Source: Allacma fusca
Taxonomy: Eukaryota > Arthropoda > Collembola > Symphypleona > Sminthuridae
Length of the DNA: 64,000 nucleotides
Direction of reading: 5' to 3'
NCBI GenBank assembly: GCA_947179485.1
Contig: OX359245.1
Span: forward strand, 7,855,001-7,919,000
Made by a program: the position numbers and the translations under genes. The notes under the pieces are model-generated. The model saw only the letters and a program-made list of their open reading frames with translations. It searched no databases and was not told the origin of the DNA. This document shows, in pieces, positions 30,878-43,548 of the stretch; the first letter of the stretch is position 1; every line of letters starts with the position of its first letter.

Positions 30878-33800
30878 CTGCATGCAACAAGTTGACGTTG
30901 ACGGTTTGTACGTATAAATACATCCTACATTACATGGGTATGATTACATGCATAGTTAATTACAAAGAACATAATTGGCAACTCATTGCTTATACAAATA
31001 GGCAATTCAGTAATTTTGTATTTGTTGGACACTTAGGCACTTACAGTACAGTCAATACATGGTGTTTATTTCCAGTTCGCCCGCATGCATGGATGTGTAT
31101 ATATGCGCACTGTTACTGCAATGACTTAATTGACGGTTTAATTGTAGTATCATTCCTGTGTACATTTATATTAATTGATTTGTGAACTTCGCTTTGTACG
31201 ATGTGAACCTAGTACCGACTATATATACGTTCGTGTATATGATTGACAAAATCCATACTTGTAATATTTTATTGCATCATACAAAATCTAATTTGGTTTT
31301 ATTCACATATATTCTAGGGGAATAAATCAGTAACATCATATGTTTCTACGAGGCTGGTGCTTTGTTTCACATAATTATACATCACCGAGCAACCACTGAC
31401 AATAGTCCAGCAGAAAAGTCTACACATAGTTCCGGAACCCGTAATTGAACAGCCTCAGTTGTCCTGATTACGGGGTATGCCATGTATATAAATTTGTTGT
31501 AGTACTAGTAATGCAGTTAAACTATAAGTAAGTGAAATAATATAGTTGTTTGTCTGTTTATGGTAGTATTCGTTATTAGTTTTAATGCATGGAAAGCTTC
31601 TGATTTCACATACGATGTATTCACGTATAAGTCAAGTAATTGCTTCAAAAGTGGCACAGTAAGGCGGTGTCAATATTCTTTAATATGACGGAATCAAACC
31701 TATCAAGGATGTCGGGGAATCATGTTGTCCGTCAATTTGTAGGTGAAGTTTGTATAAAAGCCGGTTTTTAGAGCAGGGCTTGCTCTCTAAATCGTCGTCC
31801 GGATTTTTCCGTGGGACCGTCCTCGTGATAACTCACGAACGGTTTATCCGATTTCAACCAAACTTAGCAAACATAAATATACAGTAGGTCATGGGTACTG
31901 ATTGTGATCGAAATCCGCCTAGCGGTTCTATCGACCGAAAATGGTCCTTTAATGACTGGGTGCGTGCTAAAGGTGCATGTACATCTGCGTGTACGTTCAA
32001 ACTGAACCATGCATATACGCAACCGGTCATATGTGCAGATGTTACAGAATTAAGACGTTTAAAATAAAGACTATGAGCTCGAAAATATTTAAAAACAACG
32101 TTCTCACAAAAAAAACAACCTAATTTATTAATTCTTATTCTTTTACGAAATGCTGAGTAATTTTCTCCAATTGTGTTTCCATCCCACATAGAAACCAGTA
32201 TTTGATTTCCGAATAATAATAACAATAATGGTAAATTTATTCAAATAACAACTGCAACGAATATCTAAATACTCTGCGAAGATCCACCAGGCAAATCAGT
32301 TCAAATAGCTAGAGTGGCGTGAAACCACAATTATTTGAAGTATGGGATGTTAGCACTCATCAGTTACTAAGTATGTATTTATATAATTTTAAAATAATTG
32401 GTGTATTTCTAAAAGGAATCCCTTTGAAATTGTGTGCGCTTAAAAGAAACAGAAACGTTTTTAAAGATTTTTTAAATTTGTTTTTGACCGAACGATTAAT
32501 TTTAGTTCGTTAGCGAACTTAACAGCTACTTCAAAAATCCAGGTAAGTTCAATAACTTCGGAAAATAAAAGAACCGCTCCTAAAATTTGCGGGAAGATTC
32601 TTTAATAGTAAACGAGATTTCTATTTTACGTCAAAATCAGAAAAGAATAATTGTTAACACACCGCTCATGTTTCAACAAATGTGGTCCCTTTGGTGTAAG
32701 AAAGGAGCTTTCAAATCTTTACTTAATCAATTTTAAAATTTATCTTAACAAATTCCAAGTTCGTTTGCGTTCAAACATATCGATACAACAAGTTTGCAGC
32801 AGGAATCTTCGCAAATAATACGATGCATAATGATAACAAATAAACAACTGGCGTGGTTATTTCGGACGAAGCACTTCCATTATATGTCAGAAATAGCTAA
32901 TAGTAAATAAAGGAGTAGCAGTCTTTCGTAGGATACTGCAGTCTTCAAATGTGAGAAGGCATTATGTCTTAATTTTTGTATCATAATTATACCATTTCCA
33001 ACGAAACCAAATAGCAATATATCTTAAGTTGAAGAAATATGTTGAAATGATGACAATTTTATCCACTGCAGACAAAGTGGTTGTCTTAAATAAAGTATTA
33101 CTCTAATAATGAGACAAATCCCTTTGAAATGACGCTTGCTTGGACGTCCTTCTTAATTGTTAGAGACGAAATTTAAATTGTTTTATGATTTTAAAAATCA
33201 CTTAAAATATATTTTGTCAGGATACCATATTTGGTATTCCCAAACAAATTTATTCCACTTCCTTCACTTTTGCATTAGGAGTTCATAAATAGCGTAATTT
33301 GGTTACCTTATAATTTTATAAAATGCTTTGCTCAAAAATAGTTGTTGTTGTGTGAAAGCGCAAATATTTATTGATTCTGCTATTATTATTTATTCGTCAG
33401 TTACTTTATACTTATATCAGTTTCACGTCACATGTGTAACTGAATTGGAATTACTGCAAATCTAAGGTGTTTAAAAGATTTAAAAATTTGTCATTTCGTT
33501 TGTTTGAAAACAAGCGTAACACAATTTTAACAATTAATTCCATCATTCAATATAATTACGTACAATTTAACAATTCCAAAACTAAACTGGTCCTGAAATT
33601 TTTAGAGATTTTTTTTCAGGATACGTGTCCTATGGCTCATTTGCGTAATTGTAATTTATAGGTTAAGCATATCAATTTGCTTCCCTCTCTTGCCCACAAA
33701 AGAGTGACATATCAAATATTTCATTCCTCCAGTTTGCAGGAAATTGAGTTCCAGCTTTTCTCAAATTTGCATTATTTACCCAGGACAAGTTAGTTTTGAA

Positions 33801-34436
33801 ATCGCGGGGTCAGAACGTGGAGGAAGTTCGAATTTTCATTATCATCCAAATTATTCATTTTGTTAATGTCATAGAAGTTTTGTTTTAGAAAATATTTTGA
33901 CGCTCGTTTATAGATTCTAGACGCTTATGGGTTTTCGTGGTTTGTGTTTGACATGTGTAGGTCTCTGTTTCTAGAATTATATGCATGAGCCTTAGCCTTA
34001 AGCATATGGAACAGCATTGAGAGAAATTCTGTGTCTGGAGGGAGACCCGGAAGGAATTTAATTTGTAAGTAAGAAAAATCATAGCTAGCACTCATAATAG
34101 CTTTGTTACTCAGAAAAGAAATGTTTACACGCTCAAAATATTAAAATACATTTCTGATTCCTGCCCATCAAGCATCAGTGTGTGCTTTTCTAATTTCTAG
34201 ATTTAACACCATTACACCTATAACGATATATTTTCAGAAGATGATAAAAAACTAATAGACGGCGTGGAATTTAAAAAATATTTCATTTAAATATCTCTAT
34301 CTGAATTTTTGAAGACAATGTTTCAATAAAGCTTTTCAAGTGAGAGTGTCCCAATTTATTTCAAATGATTGAATATACTGTAACAAGCTTAACTGAAAAT
34401 AACTTTAATATACAAGGTGCAATTGGAAGCTTGGTA
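30878..34436. other. No gene; start of the TGGCGTG repeat territory
   Basis: Only short frames. Near 31770-31890 a stretch on the minus strand reads TTTGGTTGAAATCGGATAAA, a phrase type common in animal interspersed repeats. A similar phrase is at 56875. The core TGGCGTG appears at 32315, 32849 and 34260, and the segment 33720-33890 resembles ones at 41.75, 42.62 and 44.34 kb, so this is repeat-derived DNA. Confidence 0.45.
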
Positions 34437-34444
34437 ATTGAGAC

Positions 34445-34700
34445 CAGTGCTGCGATCGGGTCAAGTAATTTCAAAACTTGACCATGAACTTGACTTGACC
34501 ACGAAACTTCAAGTAATTTTTAAGACACAACCTGAACTTGATAACTCGCTTTCGTATAATTACTTGACTTGTCAAGTTCAAGTAATCAAGTAACTTTTGT
34601 AAAACCCGAACTTGATCAAGTAGATAAAGTTCCAAACTTGACTTGAACTTGACTTGACCATGACTTGCACGCGACTTGAACTTGATAATTCAAGTTATGT
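34445..34700. repeat. AAGTTCAAGT/ACTTGAACTT word tract, hAT-like left end
   Basis: The words ACTTGACTTG and CAAGTTCAAGTAA are iterated in degenerate form. The left end CAGTGCTGCGATC fits the hAT end consensus (YARNG), but no right TIR or duplicate of the flanking ATTGAGAC was found. The right side passes directly into the truncated Helitron helicase, so this may be a truncated word-array element. Confidence 0.6.
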
Positions 34701-36029
34701 ATCACAAAAAATAAAACATACCGTTATACATACCCTTGTACCGTTACATAACCCTTTCCTCGTATTTAAATTTCTTAAAAGCATGATAATTGCTCCAACT
34801 TTTAAAGTAAGTTTATGTGGAGGCATTTCTGTCGGTGTAAGGGAATGCAGAAACTCCTGGGGAAAGTACAATTGTTCTTGTACATCATCTGACACCAAAC
34901 TGTCAATACTATAGTATGTTTTTGGATCACCATTTAATCTACCTAATACATCTTCATGAAGCCTTATGGTATCATCATTCTTAGAACATAGAATTGCTCT
35001 TTTGGTGAATTCAGCTGCATCCAAGGCACTAAAACTTGCACCGAATATCTCTTCTACCAATGATCCTACGCAAATAAAATCATGAGGAATTTCAACTTTA
35101 TCCTCGGCTAAACCGAAAGAATGTAAAATCTCGCCATTGCCCAGCTTCAAAAGCCAGTTTGAAAAGACTATCTGATCGGGTTCAGTCCTCATATTTTGTG
35201 TGAGCTTTATTTGTTTGAATAATGGCCACATGCGGCTATTTATTAAACATGATTCTATTATAGAAACTCTATTTCCATGTTTAACGACATTTAAACATTG
35301 CCTCCAGTCACCCCCTAAAAGAATGACTTTACCACCAAAAGGGTTATCTGACTGCATCAGTTCTTTAAGATACCTATCCATTTCATTTAGAATCAGATTA
35401 GACAACATGGTAACTTCATCAATCAGAATCAATTTCGCAGCTCTTAAAATCTTAGCATCATAAGATGCGCCCCTGATGTTAGAAACTGATGTTTCAACAA
35501 ACGGGACCGGTAATTTGAACATAGAATGTACAGTCCTACCACCTTTCAATAAATTTGCAGAAATGCCTGTACTTGAACATGGAAGAGCAATGTCACCCCG
35601 GCCTCTCAATGTATTCAAAAGAACGTTGAAAGTGAATGACTTTCCGGACCCGCCTATCCCATCCCAATAAAATATCGTTGTTGATTGCAATCATCGTCAA
35701 TTGCATACATTACTAAATCAAAAGCATGCTTCTGCATCTGATTTAATTTTGCATAATCTGTCTCCCCTTGTTGTCGTTCAAATTCACAATCAAAATCAAG
35801 TAAACTCTGTTGTAATCTGACAGGTCTAGGCAATGAGTAGTGCTCATTATTTTTTCCATGAAGGAGAAGTACCTGTTCTATATCTGCCAAGGCGGCATTT
35901 TCTGACTTGGGAACGTCTAATGTTCTGACAAAGTCCTCTGTCAATGCCAGTTTAAACCCTTCTCAAAGTTGCAAAGCGTTTCCAGGGTTTTCTTGCTATG
36001 ACTCCAACATAATTCTTTTGCCGAAGTTC
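34700..36029 (-). pseudogene. Helitron PIF1-like helicase, truncated
   Basis: The linker reads KTLETLCNFEKGLN, then shifts frame at about 35944 to VRTLDVPKSENAALADIEQ and LPRPVRLQQSLLDF. A further one-base shift at about 35665-35672 falls inside the segment leading to Walker A (GIGGSGKS). Walker B is LILIDEVTML, followed by GGDWRQCL and LTQNMRT. The last recognisable motif is AIIMLLRNLNTRKGLCNGTR. After GTRV the sequence leaves the family and enters the AAGTTCAAGT tract, so the final helicase motifs are missing. Confidence 0.9.
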
Positions 36030-37387
36030 TCATTTCTTATTTTTCGAAAAAACAAAATTATTTGGTATTTCAGGGTACAAAAATTGTCTTGCATGTAGAC
36101 AATTTTCATTTAAATGAAAGTAATCTGTCAAAGTAGTTTCAGCCTTTCTTTGCAAAGCGTTTTTTTCTTCCCCATCTTTAAAGTAGACATTGTCAAAATT
36201 CTCCAAATGCACCTTTAGTCTGATTATAGCATGGGATTTGTCATGCATCTTAAATCCAAACAATCTCCACAATGCTTCTGGTGCACAAACATATCTTGAA
36301 TCCAAAAATGATTTAATTTCATCATGATTTAAATATTCTTGACCATTTACATTATCGATAATTTCAATGTTAGCGCAATCATAGCCTTTGTATACATACT
36401 TAAATAAGTATTTGATACTGTTCACACTCGCACAAATTTCGAGATTAATGTGACAATTAAACTTAAGTAGCAAATAAGCATTATAGGGTACTACCCAACG
36501 ATTATCGATTGGCTTATCATTCACAATTATTGCTGTTCCTTCTCTTCTTCGGTATACAGGGTAACCGTCCTTGTTAGCAATAGTATCGTTACTAAATGAC
36601 TTAGGGAATTTCTTTATACATTTGTCGTTACTTATACACAGCCGAGGATTAGTTTCTCGATCAGGTATTTCTGCAGAGACGTATTTATCCATCATCTCTG
36701 TTGATTTAGGTTTGTAGTCTTCATGCAATATTATAAGCATGTGAATGTGTGGGAGTGATCTTTTTTGATACTCAATAGTATAAACATAGGCGACTACAAC
36801 ACCTAAAATATTATCCTTTTTAATTTCTTTCAACAATTCATTAACTTTCATGTTGACAACCCTTGCAACTAAATCAGGGCGATCACTGGCAATTTGTCCA
36901 GGAAGTAAGTTTTGAGTGATTTCTTTCCACTTTGGATTTGTATTCATCGTTAGAAATAAGTCTGGTTTACCATATTTTCTAACGATTGCCATTGCGTCCT
37001 GGTATAACTGCTGCATATTCCTTGGACTTCCCAAGAAACGACTGGGTAATATGACAGCTTTTCCAGCTTTTATACCTTCACTATTTGCTCTATTTTCCAT
37101 ATGATCAAGTAATCCTGTGTACAAATCAACGCGAAGATCCTTTTGATGCGTCCGAATCCATTGCAATCTACTTGCTTCAGCTTTAGCGTATGCGTCAACT
37201 GCTATTTGCTGAGTTAATTTTCCACCCATTAAAAATGGATTAAACTCATCTCGAAGTGAAAATATGTAGGAATATTACTTCATAAGTGTAACATTCATTA
37301 CCTTGCCAAACGGAATATTCTTTTTATTTATTCCTACTTTCCAACCTTTATCACCGTAAGGAAATAATATTGGGTATACCATCGGGT
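36030..37387 (-). pseudogene. Helitron Rep (HUH, two-Tyr) nuclease
   Basis: After a frameshift near 37388 the reading DPMVYPILFPYGDKGWK continues to TAA at 37275-37277, then goes on in the same frame. In the 399-codon open part from 37229: GKPDLFLTMNTNPKWKEI (Rep motif 1), the HUH pair in SLPHIHMLI (His161, His163) and the two catalytic tyrosines in YLFKYVYKG (Tyr274, Tyr278). All key nickase residues are thus still present. It ends in TAA at 36030, where the family normally continues, so the junction with the helicase is a deletion. Confidence 0.92.
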
Positions 37388-38598
37388 CTACATCGTCATT
37401 CCATATTGCCTGACGTATTCGAATACATTTGTTATTTGTTCGGCTGTAGACTCGTCTCGTTCAAACGGTGGTTCACCGTCAATGTTGGTGAATACAACTG
37501 CAACTTCATTAAAACGCGGAGCATTGTATCTTCGTTGGTCATCATTTCTATTCGTACAAATAGACATGGTGATCTCTCTTGGAGTTACGCATTCTAGCAA
37601 ATCTCTGTCGTTTTCTTCACGTTCTACTTCAAACAACATTTTGTAAGCACGTGTATAAGTGTTTACTGTTGACAATACGTTCGCCAATAATTTCATCAAA
37701 TCTGGATTGCAGTCCCGGTTAGCGTCAACGCTCATTCGCGCTCTAAATGCCTCTTCGGGATCCAGTATATACAGCTGGGCATATTTTGGAGCTTCACCTT
37801 GCACTGGGTGTAAAGGAGATGCAGAATGATAAACTTGTCCATGAATTTTGTAAACATATGGACCACGGCCGTCATTCGTCCGTGAGTCTATTTTTGCCCC
37901 CATTGATGCTATTGCAAGCGCACTATTAAAGGATCGTATGTTTTGGAAGAAGTTTTTTGAAAGATCGTGAGAATTCGTAAATAAATTCAATAATAATTCA
38001 GGGGGTGCTATAATCTTCTCTAACATGACAGTGCCTTGCTTACAGCAAGCAGTGAATTTTTTTGTTGTGTTTAACTCAAGTGCAAAATACTTTGCCTTGC
38101 AGTACACACAACTATTCGCAAGTGTACCGCAGCTATGCTCGTCAACTTGATGTTCAACTAAATGTTCAACGGCAACATTATACAACCGGCGATTGTTTCG
38201 AATTCTACTTGTAGTAGCGGCTCGGAGCCTATCACGACGTTCTTCGTGTGTCTGATTCTATAAAAAAGAATTCTGTCTTTCAGTTCTACGCTCAGTAATA
38301 CTCATATCTCTTTCTTCTACAGTATCTGTAATTCTCGAAACCTGTTTCCTTTCAGCGTCCTTTGTAAGTCGTTCATTTCTCTGCGTTGATGTATCGTTAG
38401 CTCTAGATTTCCGCATTCCGGCAGCCTTTCTTTGCCTCTCAGCCTCTATAATCTTTTGAAGTGGCTCATCAACCGTAGGATTTATCGAACTTCCTTGCTG
38501 ATTTTCATTTCGCTCTATTTCGAAAATGATTTCAGGTTGTCTGTATTGGTTGGAAACAACTGTTTCCTACTTCTCTTTGAAAAATTACTATTTGCCAT
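37388..38598 (-). pseudogene. Helitron N-terminal region
   Basis: Translation likely began at ATG 38598 (MANSNFSKRSRKQ). A frameshift near 38530-38575 leads into a long Arg/Glu-rich stretch (IEAERQRKAAGMRKSRAND, then ERLTKDAERKQ), cut by TAG at 38258-38260 and continuing in frame. Then follows the Helitron-like N domain with a Cys-rich part (CGTLANSCVYCKAKYF), SFNSALAIASMGAKID, GRGPYVYKIHGQVYH and the SPLHPV...YAQLYILDPEEA motif typical of these proteins. The frame is lost near 37388. Confidence 0.88.
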
Positions 38599-38664
38599 GT
38601 TATTTTTTAAAATAATAAATGTGTCTTCAACTCTACATCTGCTGTTTAACAAATAAGTCACAAC

Positions 38665-39035
38665 TACTTTCCACCTGTGATTAAACCAACAGGTTAACTC
38701 AACTCGTTGTTAGTTGAACCAATGGCTCCCAACCCTTGGTTAAACCAATGGGTCTATCCAACTCTCCGCCTGTTATTTAACCAATAGGTCGCAACTACTT
38801 TCCACCTGTGGTTAAACCAACAGGTCAACTCTACGCGCCTTTGGTTGAACCAATGGGCCCCAACCACTCTCCACCCTTGGTAAAACCAATGGGTCCCAAC
38901 CACTCTGCACCCTTGGTAAAACCAATGGGTCCCAACCACTCTCCACCCTTGGTAAAACCAATGGGTCCCAATCACTCTCCACCCTTGGTAAAACCAATGG
39001 GTCCCAACCACTCTCCACCTGTGGTAAAGTCAACA
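38665..39035. repeat. 36-bp minisatellite, about 9-10 units
   Basis: The unit contains GGTAAAACCAATGGGTCCCA followed by ACCACTCTCCACCCTT. The central four or five units (38870-39020) are nearly identical, the outer ones degenerate. All open frames through it are by-products of a period divisible by three. Confidence 0.95.
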
Positions 39036-40380
39036 GGACAACACAACTCGCCTTCAAATGAACCACTGGATATGTGATCAAATGCCGTCGCTTGTACTCT
39101 GCAACATTAAAGACAAAAATAATTAGGAATAGCCATTACCAGCAATATTCATTCCGAAACTCCGAATATGTACGGTATCCGTCACAAAATATCAAACTCC
39201 GTCAATAATACACCTGCTTAACAATTATAATTACTATCTTAAAGTTTCAAAGTTACAGCACAATTCGATACTGTGGGGCGAGCGGAATCTTAGGTAAATG
39301 TAATGTGACGGGTCAAACATAGGGCTTGGGCAGGGCCTTGAGGGGAAGTTCCCAAGTGCGCTAAATCATGATATTTTGTTTGAATTATTCTAATATTTCA
39401 AGTCTTAAATCTCACTATAGTAATGCATATTCTAGCGCCTATATATGTAGGATTATCCCAAACCTATAAGTAATTATCCCTGCTGAGCAGGGGTTTCTAC
39501 TAAGGAGTTGAGAGTAGCTAATGTGGTGAGCATAATAATATTTGTAATAATTTTTTATTGTAAATGTATTTTATTTACATATATTTATAGTCGCATGCAA
39601 ATATCAAAATAGTAACAACAAAAATTACCTACCTGAAAAGGTTGAATCCGTGGGAATGATGAATTCTTCAGTGAAAGTTTGATTTGAATGGTGTGATTCG
39701 GTGAGCTCGTTAGTCGTTATGAGAATGGCTTGCGTCCTAGAGATAGGCAGGAGTGGAGTTCCGATCCAAGTTAACAATTATACGATGCACGATGAGGAGA
39801 GAATTGCTTATGGGATATATGTACTCTTGCCATCTATTAGTGTTTGTGGAAAGTAAATGAAGCAGAAGAGCGCGTACGATGCTTGTGGAAAGTAAATGAA
39901 GCAGAAGAGCGCGTACGATGAGGGGAGGATTGCTTATGGTATGGTATATATGTACTCTTGGCATCTATTGGTGCTTGAAGCAGAAGAGCGCGCAATTTGA
40001 AAAGCCACAGACTCCATCAAGTGGCGGTTATAATGTAGAGATTAATTCTTGCACATCGAATGTTTCAAAGTCAACATTGCTGAAGTTCGTCCTAACAAAA
40101 AGTTGTCATCCAAATTGAGCAGTTCTTATAACGTTACCAGGAACCATTATTTCCAGATTTCTGTGAATGCATACTGGCCGAAAACTCCCTAAAACTAATT
40201 ATTGGCGTGGAAGCTAAGGCCTTTAAAACCAGTTTCATTTTACTTTCTATCTCGTTTCTAAATCATTTAAAGCAAACAGTTCCTCCGAGCATAGTTTGAA
40301 CACATTGCTACCATTCAAAAATGCAGAGGTCATTTTGACTCTTCGCTGATTTATATTGCATATCATTTATCTTGTAGTTA
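39036..40380. other. No supported gene; short local duplications
   Basis: Near 39845-39990 a 48-bp phrase (GGAAAGTAAATGAAGCAGAA, then GAGCGCGTACGATG) is directly repeated, with a partial third copy. A TGGCGTGG core lies at 40203. No coding region supported. Confidence 0.45.
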
Positions 40381-40630
40381 CAAATTGCAATTGCACTTGT
40401 ACTTATCGGTGCAATTACATCCAAATGTTTTTGCAACTGCCTTACCAACTGCAAGTAAATTATGAACTAACTGCAAGTTCAATTTCGAATATTTGCATGA
40501 TTTAATAGCCACATTTTAGCAAGTACCAGTTACGCCATTACTGGTTGGTTCTTGCATTATCAATCATAATTGTAATTGCAAGTTCAGTTATTCCCAATAC
40601 TTGCACCGACAGAAAGAAACACTAGTTGTG
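40380..40630. repeat. TTGCAATTGCAAGT word tract
   Basis: The words TTGCAA, GCAATTGCA and TGCAAGT are iterated in both orientations. The right side ends ...GAAACACTA at about 40624, compatible with a hAT-type end, but no matching left end was found. Confidence 0.4.
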
Positions 40631-41929
40631 GAATTTATTTAAGTTTATGAAATTTACGCCAAATTCAAATCTACGGAACGTAAATAATAATTGACTATTT
40701 TACAGGTGTCACCCCAATTTTGTAAGAATTTATCTGTAAACAATTAACATTCGATAACAATCGCGAGTCCGAGAAAGGGATAGCTACCTGATTTTATGAT
40801 TTCTACAAACACTATTACAGAAAATTCATAAAGTGGCGTTGAAGCTCAATTGTTTAATAGCTTTATTGGGCAACATAACTTAGTAAATTATCATTGATTG
40901 GGGAAAGTACTAGAATGTGCTTATTTTCTCCTGTTACGCAAATATGGGTTTCGTAGACACAATGGATACTACCAGTACTGTTATGTCACCTCTAAAATTA
41001 ATTTGTGTTTATTGGAATCAGAAATTCATCAGAATTAGTGCCACACTTGGTTGGTTTTTGCAATGTTCCATTAAACATAATGGGAACAGAAAATTGTAGA
41101 ATCTGAGAATGAAGGATCTTTGTAAATTCGAGAGTATCCCCAATTGCAAACTGAATTTTAAGTGACGTCATGTCGTTGCCTACTTTGAATTTAAAAAATT
41201 ATCACACGGACATTAGAAATACATAAAAATGTTATAATACAAGCTTTTGAGCTAGTGTCCACTTTTCAAATGTTAAATGTTGTACGAATAAGGATCAAAT
41301 TTTATTTTATTTTTCGTAATTTTGAATTTTCAGTACAAATTTCTTTTCAAATTTGAACCTTTTCAGCAATTTTAAAGAAAATTTTGAATGTATAAACAAA
41401 AATCAAATTTATTTTGCTTGATAATTTCAAATTTTAGTTAAAAGTTTTCAATTTTAAACCTTTTCGACGAGATAAAATACCTCTGAAGCTTTTTTTGACC
41501 ACTGCATAATGAATCCCTGAGCTAATGGGCTGAATTAGTAAAATAATTTTTATGAAATCGACAGAAAAACAAATTTAGTTAAAGTGGCGGGGAAGCCGAA
41601 ATTTAATAACAATATTTTAAAGCTTTTGAATCCCTTCTTTGATTTTTCCGCGCTTCATTTTGAAATTCTGAAACTAAATTTCACTTTAGAAATTGTGTAC
41701 TTTATAAAAACATGACTCATAAATCTTTTATTCCCAAAGGTTGGAGGAAATTGAGGTTAAGCTTTTCTCAAATAATTTTATTCACTCAGTTCAAACTAGC
41801 TTATAAATCACGGGGGTCAGAACGTGAAGGAATTTCGACTTTTTTTTAGAATGTCAAATTCTTCATTTTGTTATTGTCATAGAAAATTTATTTGAGAAAA
41901 TACTTAATAATAAACAATTTCTGATGTCT
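40631..41929. other. Degenerate TGGCGTG-unit DNA
   Basis: Cores at 40834 (TGGCGTT) and 41585 (TGGCGGG), with flanks resembling those at 33.7-34.3 kb (GGTCAGAACGTGAAGGAA). No coding region. Confidence 0.5.
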
Positions 41930-41937
41930 AAACAAAC

Positions 41938-42466
41938 TAGAGCTTCTGCCGGGGACAGGGACGTCCCGTCAGGACACTGGACGGACCGGGACGGGACGTC
42001 CCCGGGGACAAAATAATTGTCCCCATGTCGTATTCTGGACGGGACGGGGACAAAAAAAAATTTCCCCATTGTATTCGGGACGGGACGGGGACAACAAAAA
42101 TTGTTTTTTTGAATGTTTTTGGACAAATATTTTTTGAATGAAGTTTTCCTCATGTTCCGATTTTTGGTAAGAGAATGTTTACAACTGTTTTTTTACATGT
42201 GAACAAGAATTTTGTTCACATGCCCCGGACCGGGGACAACTTTTTTTAAAACTTGGGGACGGGACGGGACATGGTTTTTGTCCCCATGTCCCGACTTTCG
42301 GGACGGGACCGGGGACAACGTTTTTTGAAGTTTTTGGGGACGGGACGGGGACATGGATTTTGTTACCGTGTCCCGATTGTCGGGAAGGGACTGGGGACAA
42401 AGGTTTTGAAAAAATATCGGGACGAGACGGGACGGGGACGGAATTTTGTCCCCAACAGAAGCTCTG
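41938..42466. mobile_element. hAT-like non-autonomous element, GGGAC word array
   Basis: 529 bp with ends TAGAGCTTCTG...CAGAAGCTCTG (the inverted repeat extends through GGGGACA) and a perfect 8-bp target duplication AAACAAAC at 41930-41937 and 42467-42474. The ends fit the hAT consensus YARNG. The interior is almost wholly degenerate GGGACGGGAC / GTCCCCGTCC words with T-rich spacers. No ORF of its own. Confidence 0.92.
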
Positions 42467-42876
42467 AAACAAACCTTGAAGTATGCATTACGTTTAAGCA
42501 CACGAGTTTAACCGTTACCTGCAGGTCCACACGAATTGCAATATTGAATACAGACAAAAACTAATTGGACGGCGCGGAAGCTTGTAGATTTTAAAAATAC
42601 TTAAATACATTAATTTTATTGGCCTAGATCAATTTAGTTTTGAAATCAGTGAGTCAGAACGGGAAGGTAATTCGTTTTTTAGCATCTCAAATTCTTCATT
42701 TTATAATTCTCATAGCGAATTGGTTTGAAAAATAGCATACACTAAACAAATGCTGCCCTGATTTTGGTCCGTACTGTAAACTGTGTGAAACAGCACTGAA
42801 AGTACAGACACAAGAATAAATAGGCGGCGTGGAACCGTATGGATTTAAAAAATATTTTATTTCAGTTTCTACCTCA
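42467..42876. other. TGGCGTG-unit DNA
   Basis: Carries the AAACAAAC duplicate and two cores (42570, GGCGCGGAAGC; 42825, CGGCGTGGAA), each followed by GATTTAAAAAATA-like sequence. Confidence 0.5.
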
Positions 42877-42884
42877 ATTTCCAA

Positions 42885-43393
42885 CAGGGTTGGGGTTTTT
42901 TTTTGTTTTTTTTTTAACCAAACAACCAGGTTTTTTTGGTTTAAACCAGGTTTTTTTGGTTTAAACCAGGTTTTTTTGGTTTAAACCAGGTTTTTTTGGT
43001 TTAAACCAGGTTTTTTTGGTTTAAATTTACATATTTCCCAAACTCTATAAGTATCACAAAGCATTAAATATTTAATAATTTAGATATAATTTTAACGATA
43101 ACTTTACAGCATAGACACAAGTTTGGCATTTTTCATTTTACAAACGATTCCGAATTCCTAAATGTACAAGACTAAAAGCTACTAGTATTATTTACTTCAC
43201 TAAAGTTTAACTACACAATATCACAGTAACTGCACAAGTTTTGTGCACGACGAAATATAAGCATTTTGGATTGAAAATATTAAAAATTTATGTGTTTGGT
43301 TTAAACCATTGGTTTTTATTTAAAAAAATGTTTGGTTTAAACCATGGTTTAAACCATAGTTTAAATCATTTGGTTTAAACCAAACCAACCCTG
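42885..43393. mobile_element. hAT-like non-autonomous element, GGTTTAAACC array
   Basis: 509 bp with ends CAGGGTTGG...CCAACCCTG and a perfect 8-bp target duplication ATTTCCAA (42877-42884, 43394-43401). Near the left end lie five exact copies of a 20-bp unit (CCAGGTTTTTTTGGTTTAAA). Near the right end TTTGGTTTAAACC words recur in degenerate form. The middle is non-repetitive AT-rich DNA. No ORF. Confidence 0.92.
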
Positions 43394-43548
43394 ATTTCCA
43401 ATGAACACTATAATTATTCTAATTGAAAATTCTGCAACATGCTTAATTGTCATTTAAATCCATAACTTTGGGAGGTTGAAATAAAATTGCAAAGCAAAAT
43501 TTCCCATGTTCCTAATGAACCGAATTCCAATATATCTGCAGTCCAAGA

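Larger units (their letters stand above)
34700..38598 (-). mobile_element. Decayed Helitron (Rep/helicase), minus strand
   Basis: The protein remnants follow the order of animal Helitron replication proteins: basic N-terminal region, Helitron-like N domain, HUH/Y2 Rep nuclease, PIF1-like helicase. They are broken by at least two nonsense codons, several frameshifts, an internal deletion between Rep and helicase, and loss of the helicase C terminus. No 3' hairpin-CTRR terminus or 5' TC terminus was identified, so element borders are approximate. Confidence 0.88.

Noticed and set aside
31854-32225. 123-codon minus-strand frame
   Set aside because: Overlaps repeat-like phrases and shows no domain or paired splice sites; probably chance.
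38754-39081. Three overlapping frames of 85-89 codons with repeated motifs
   Set aside because: Encoded by a 36-bp minisatellite; the period is a multiple of three.
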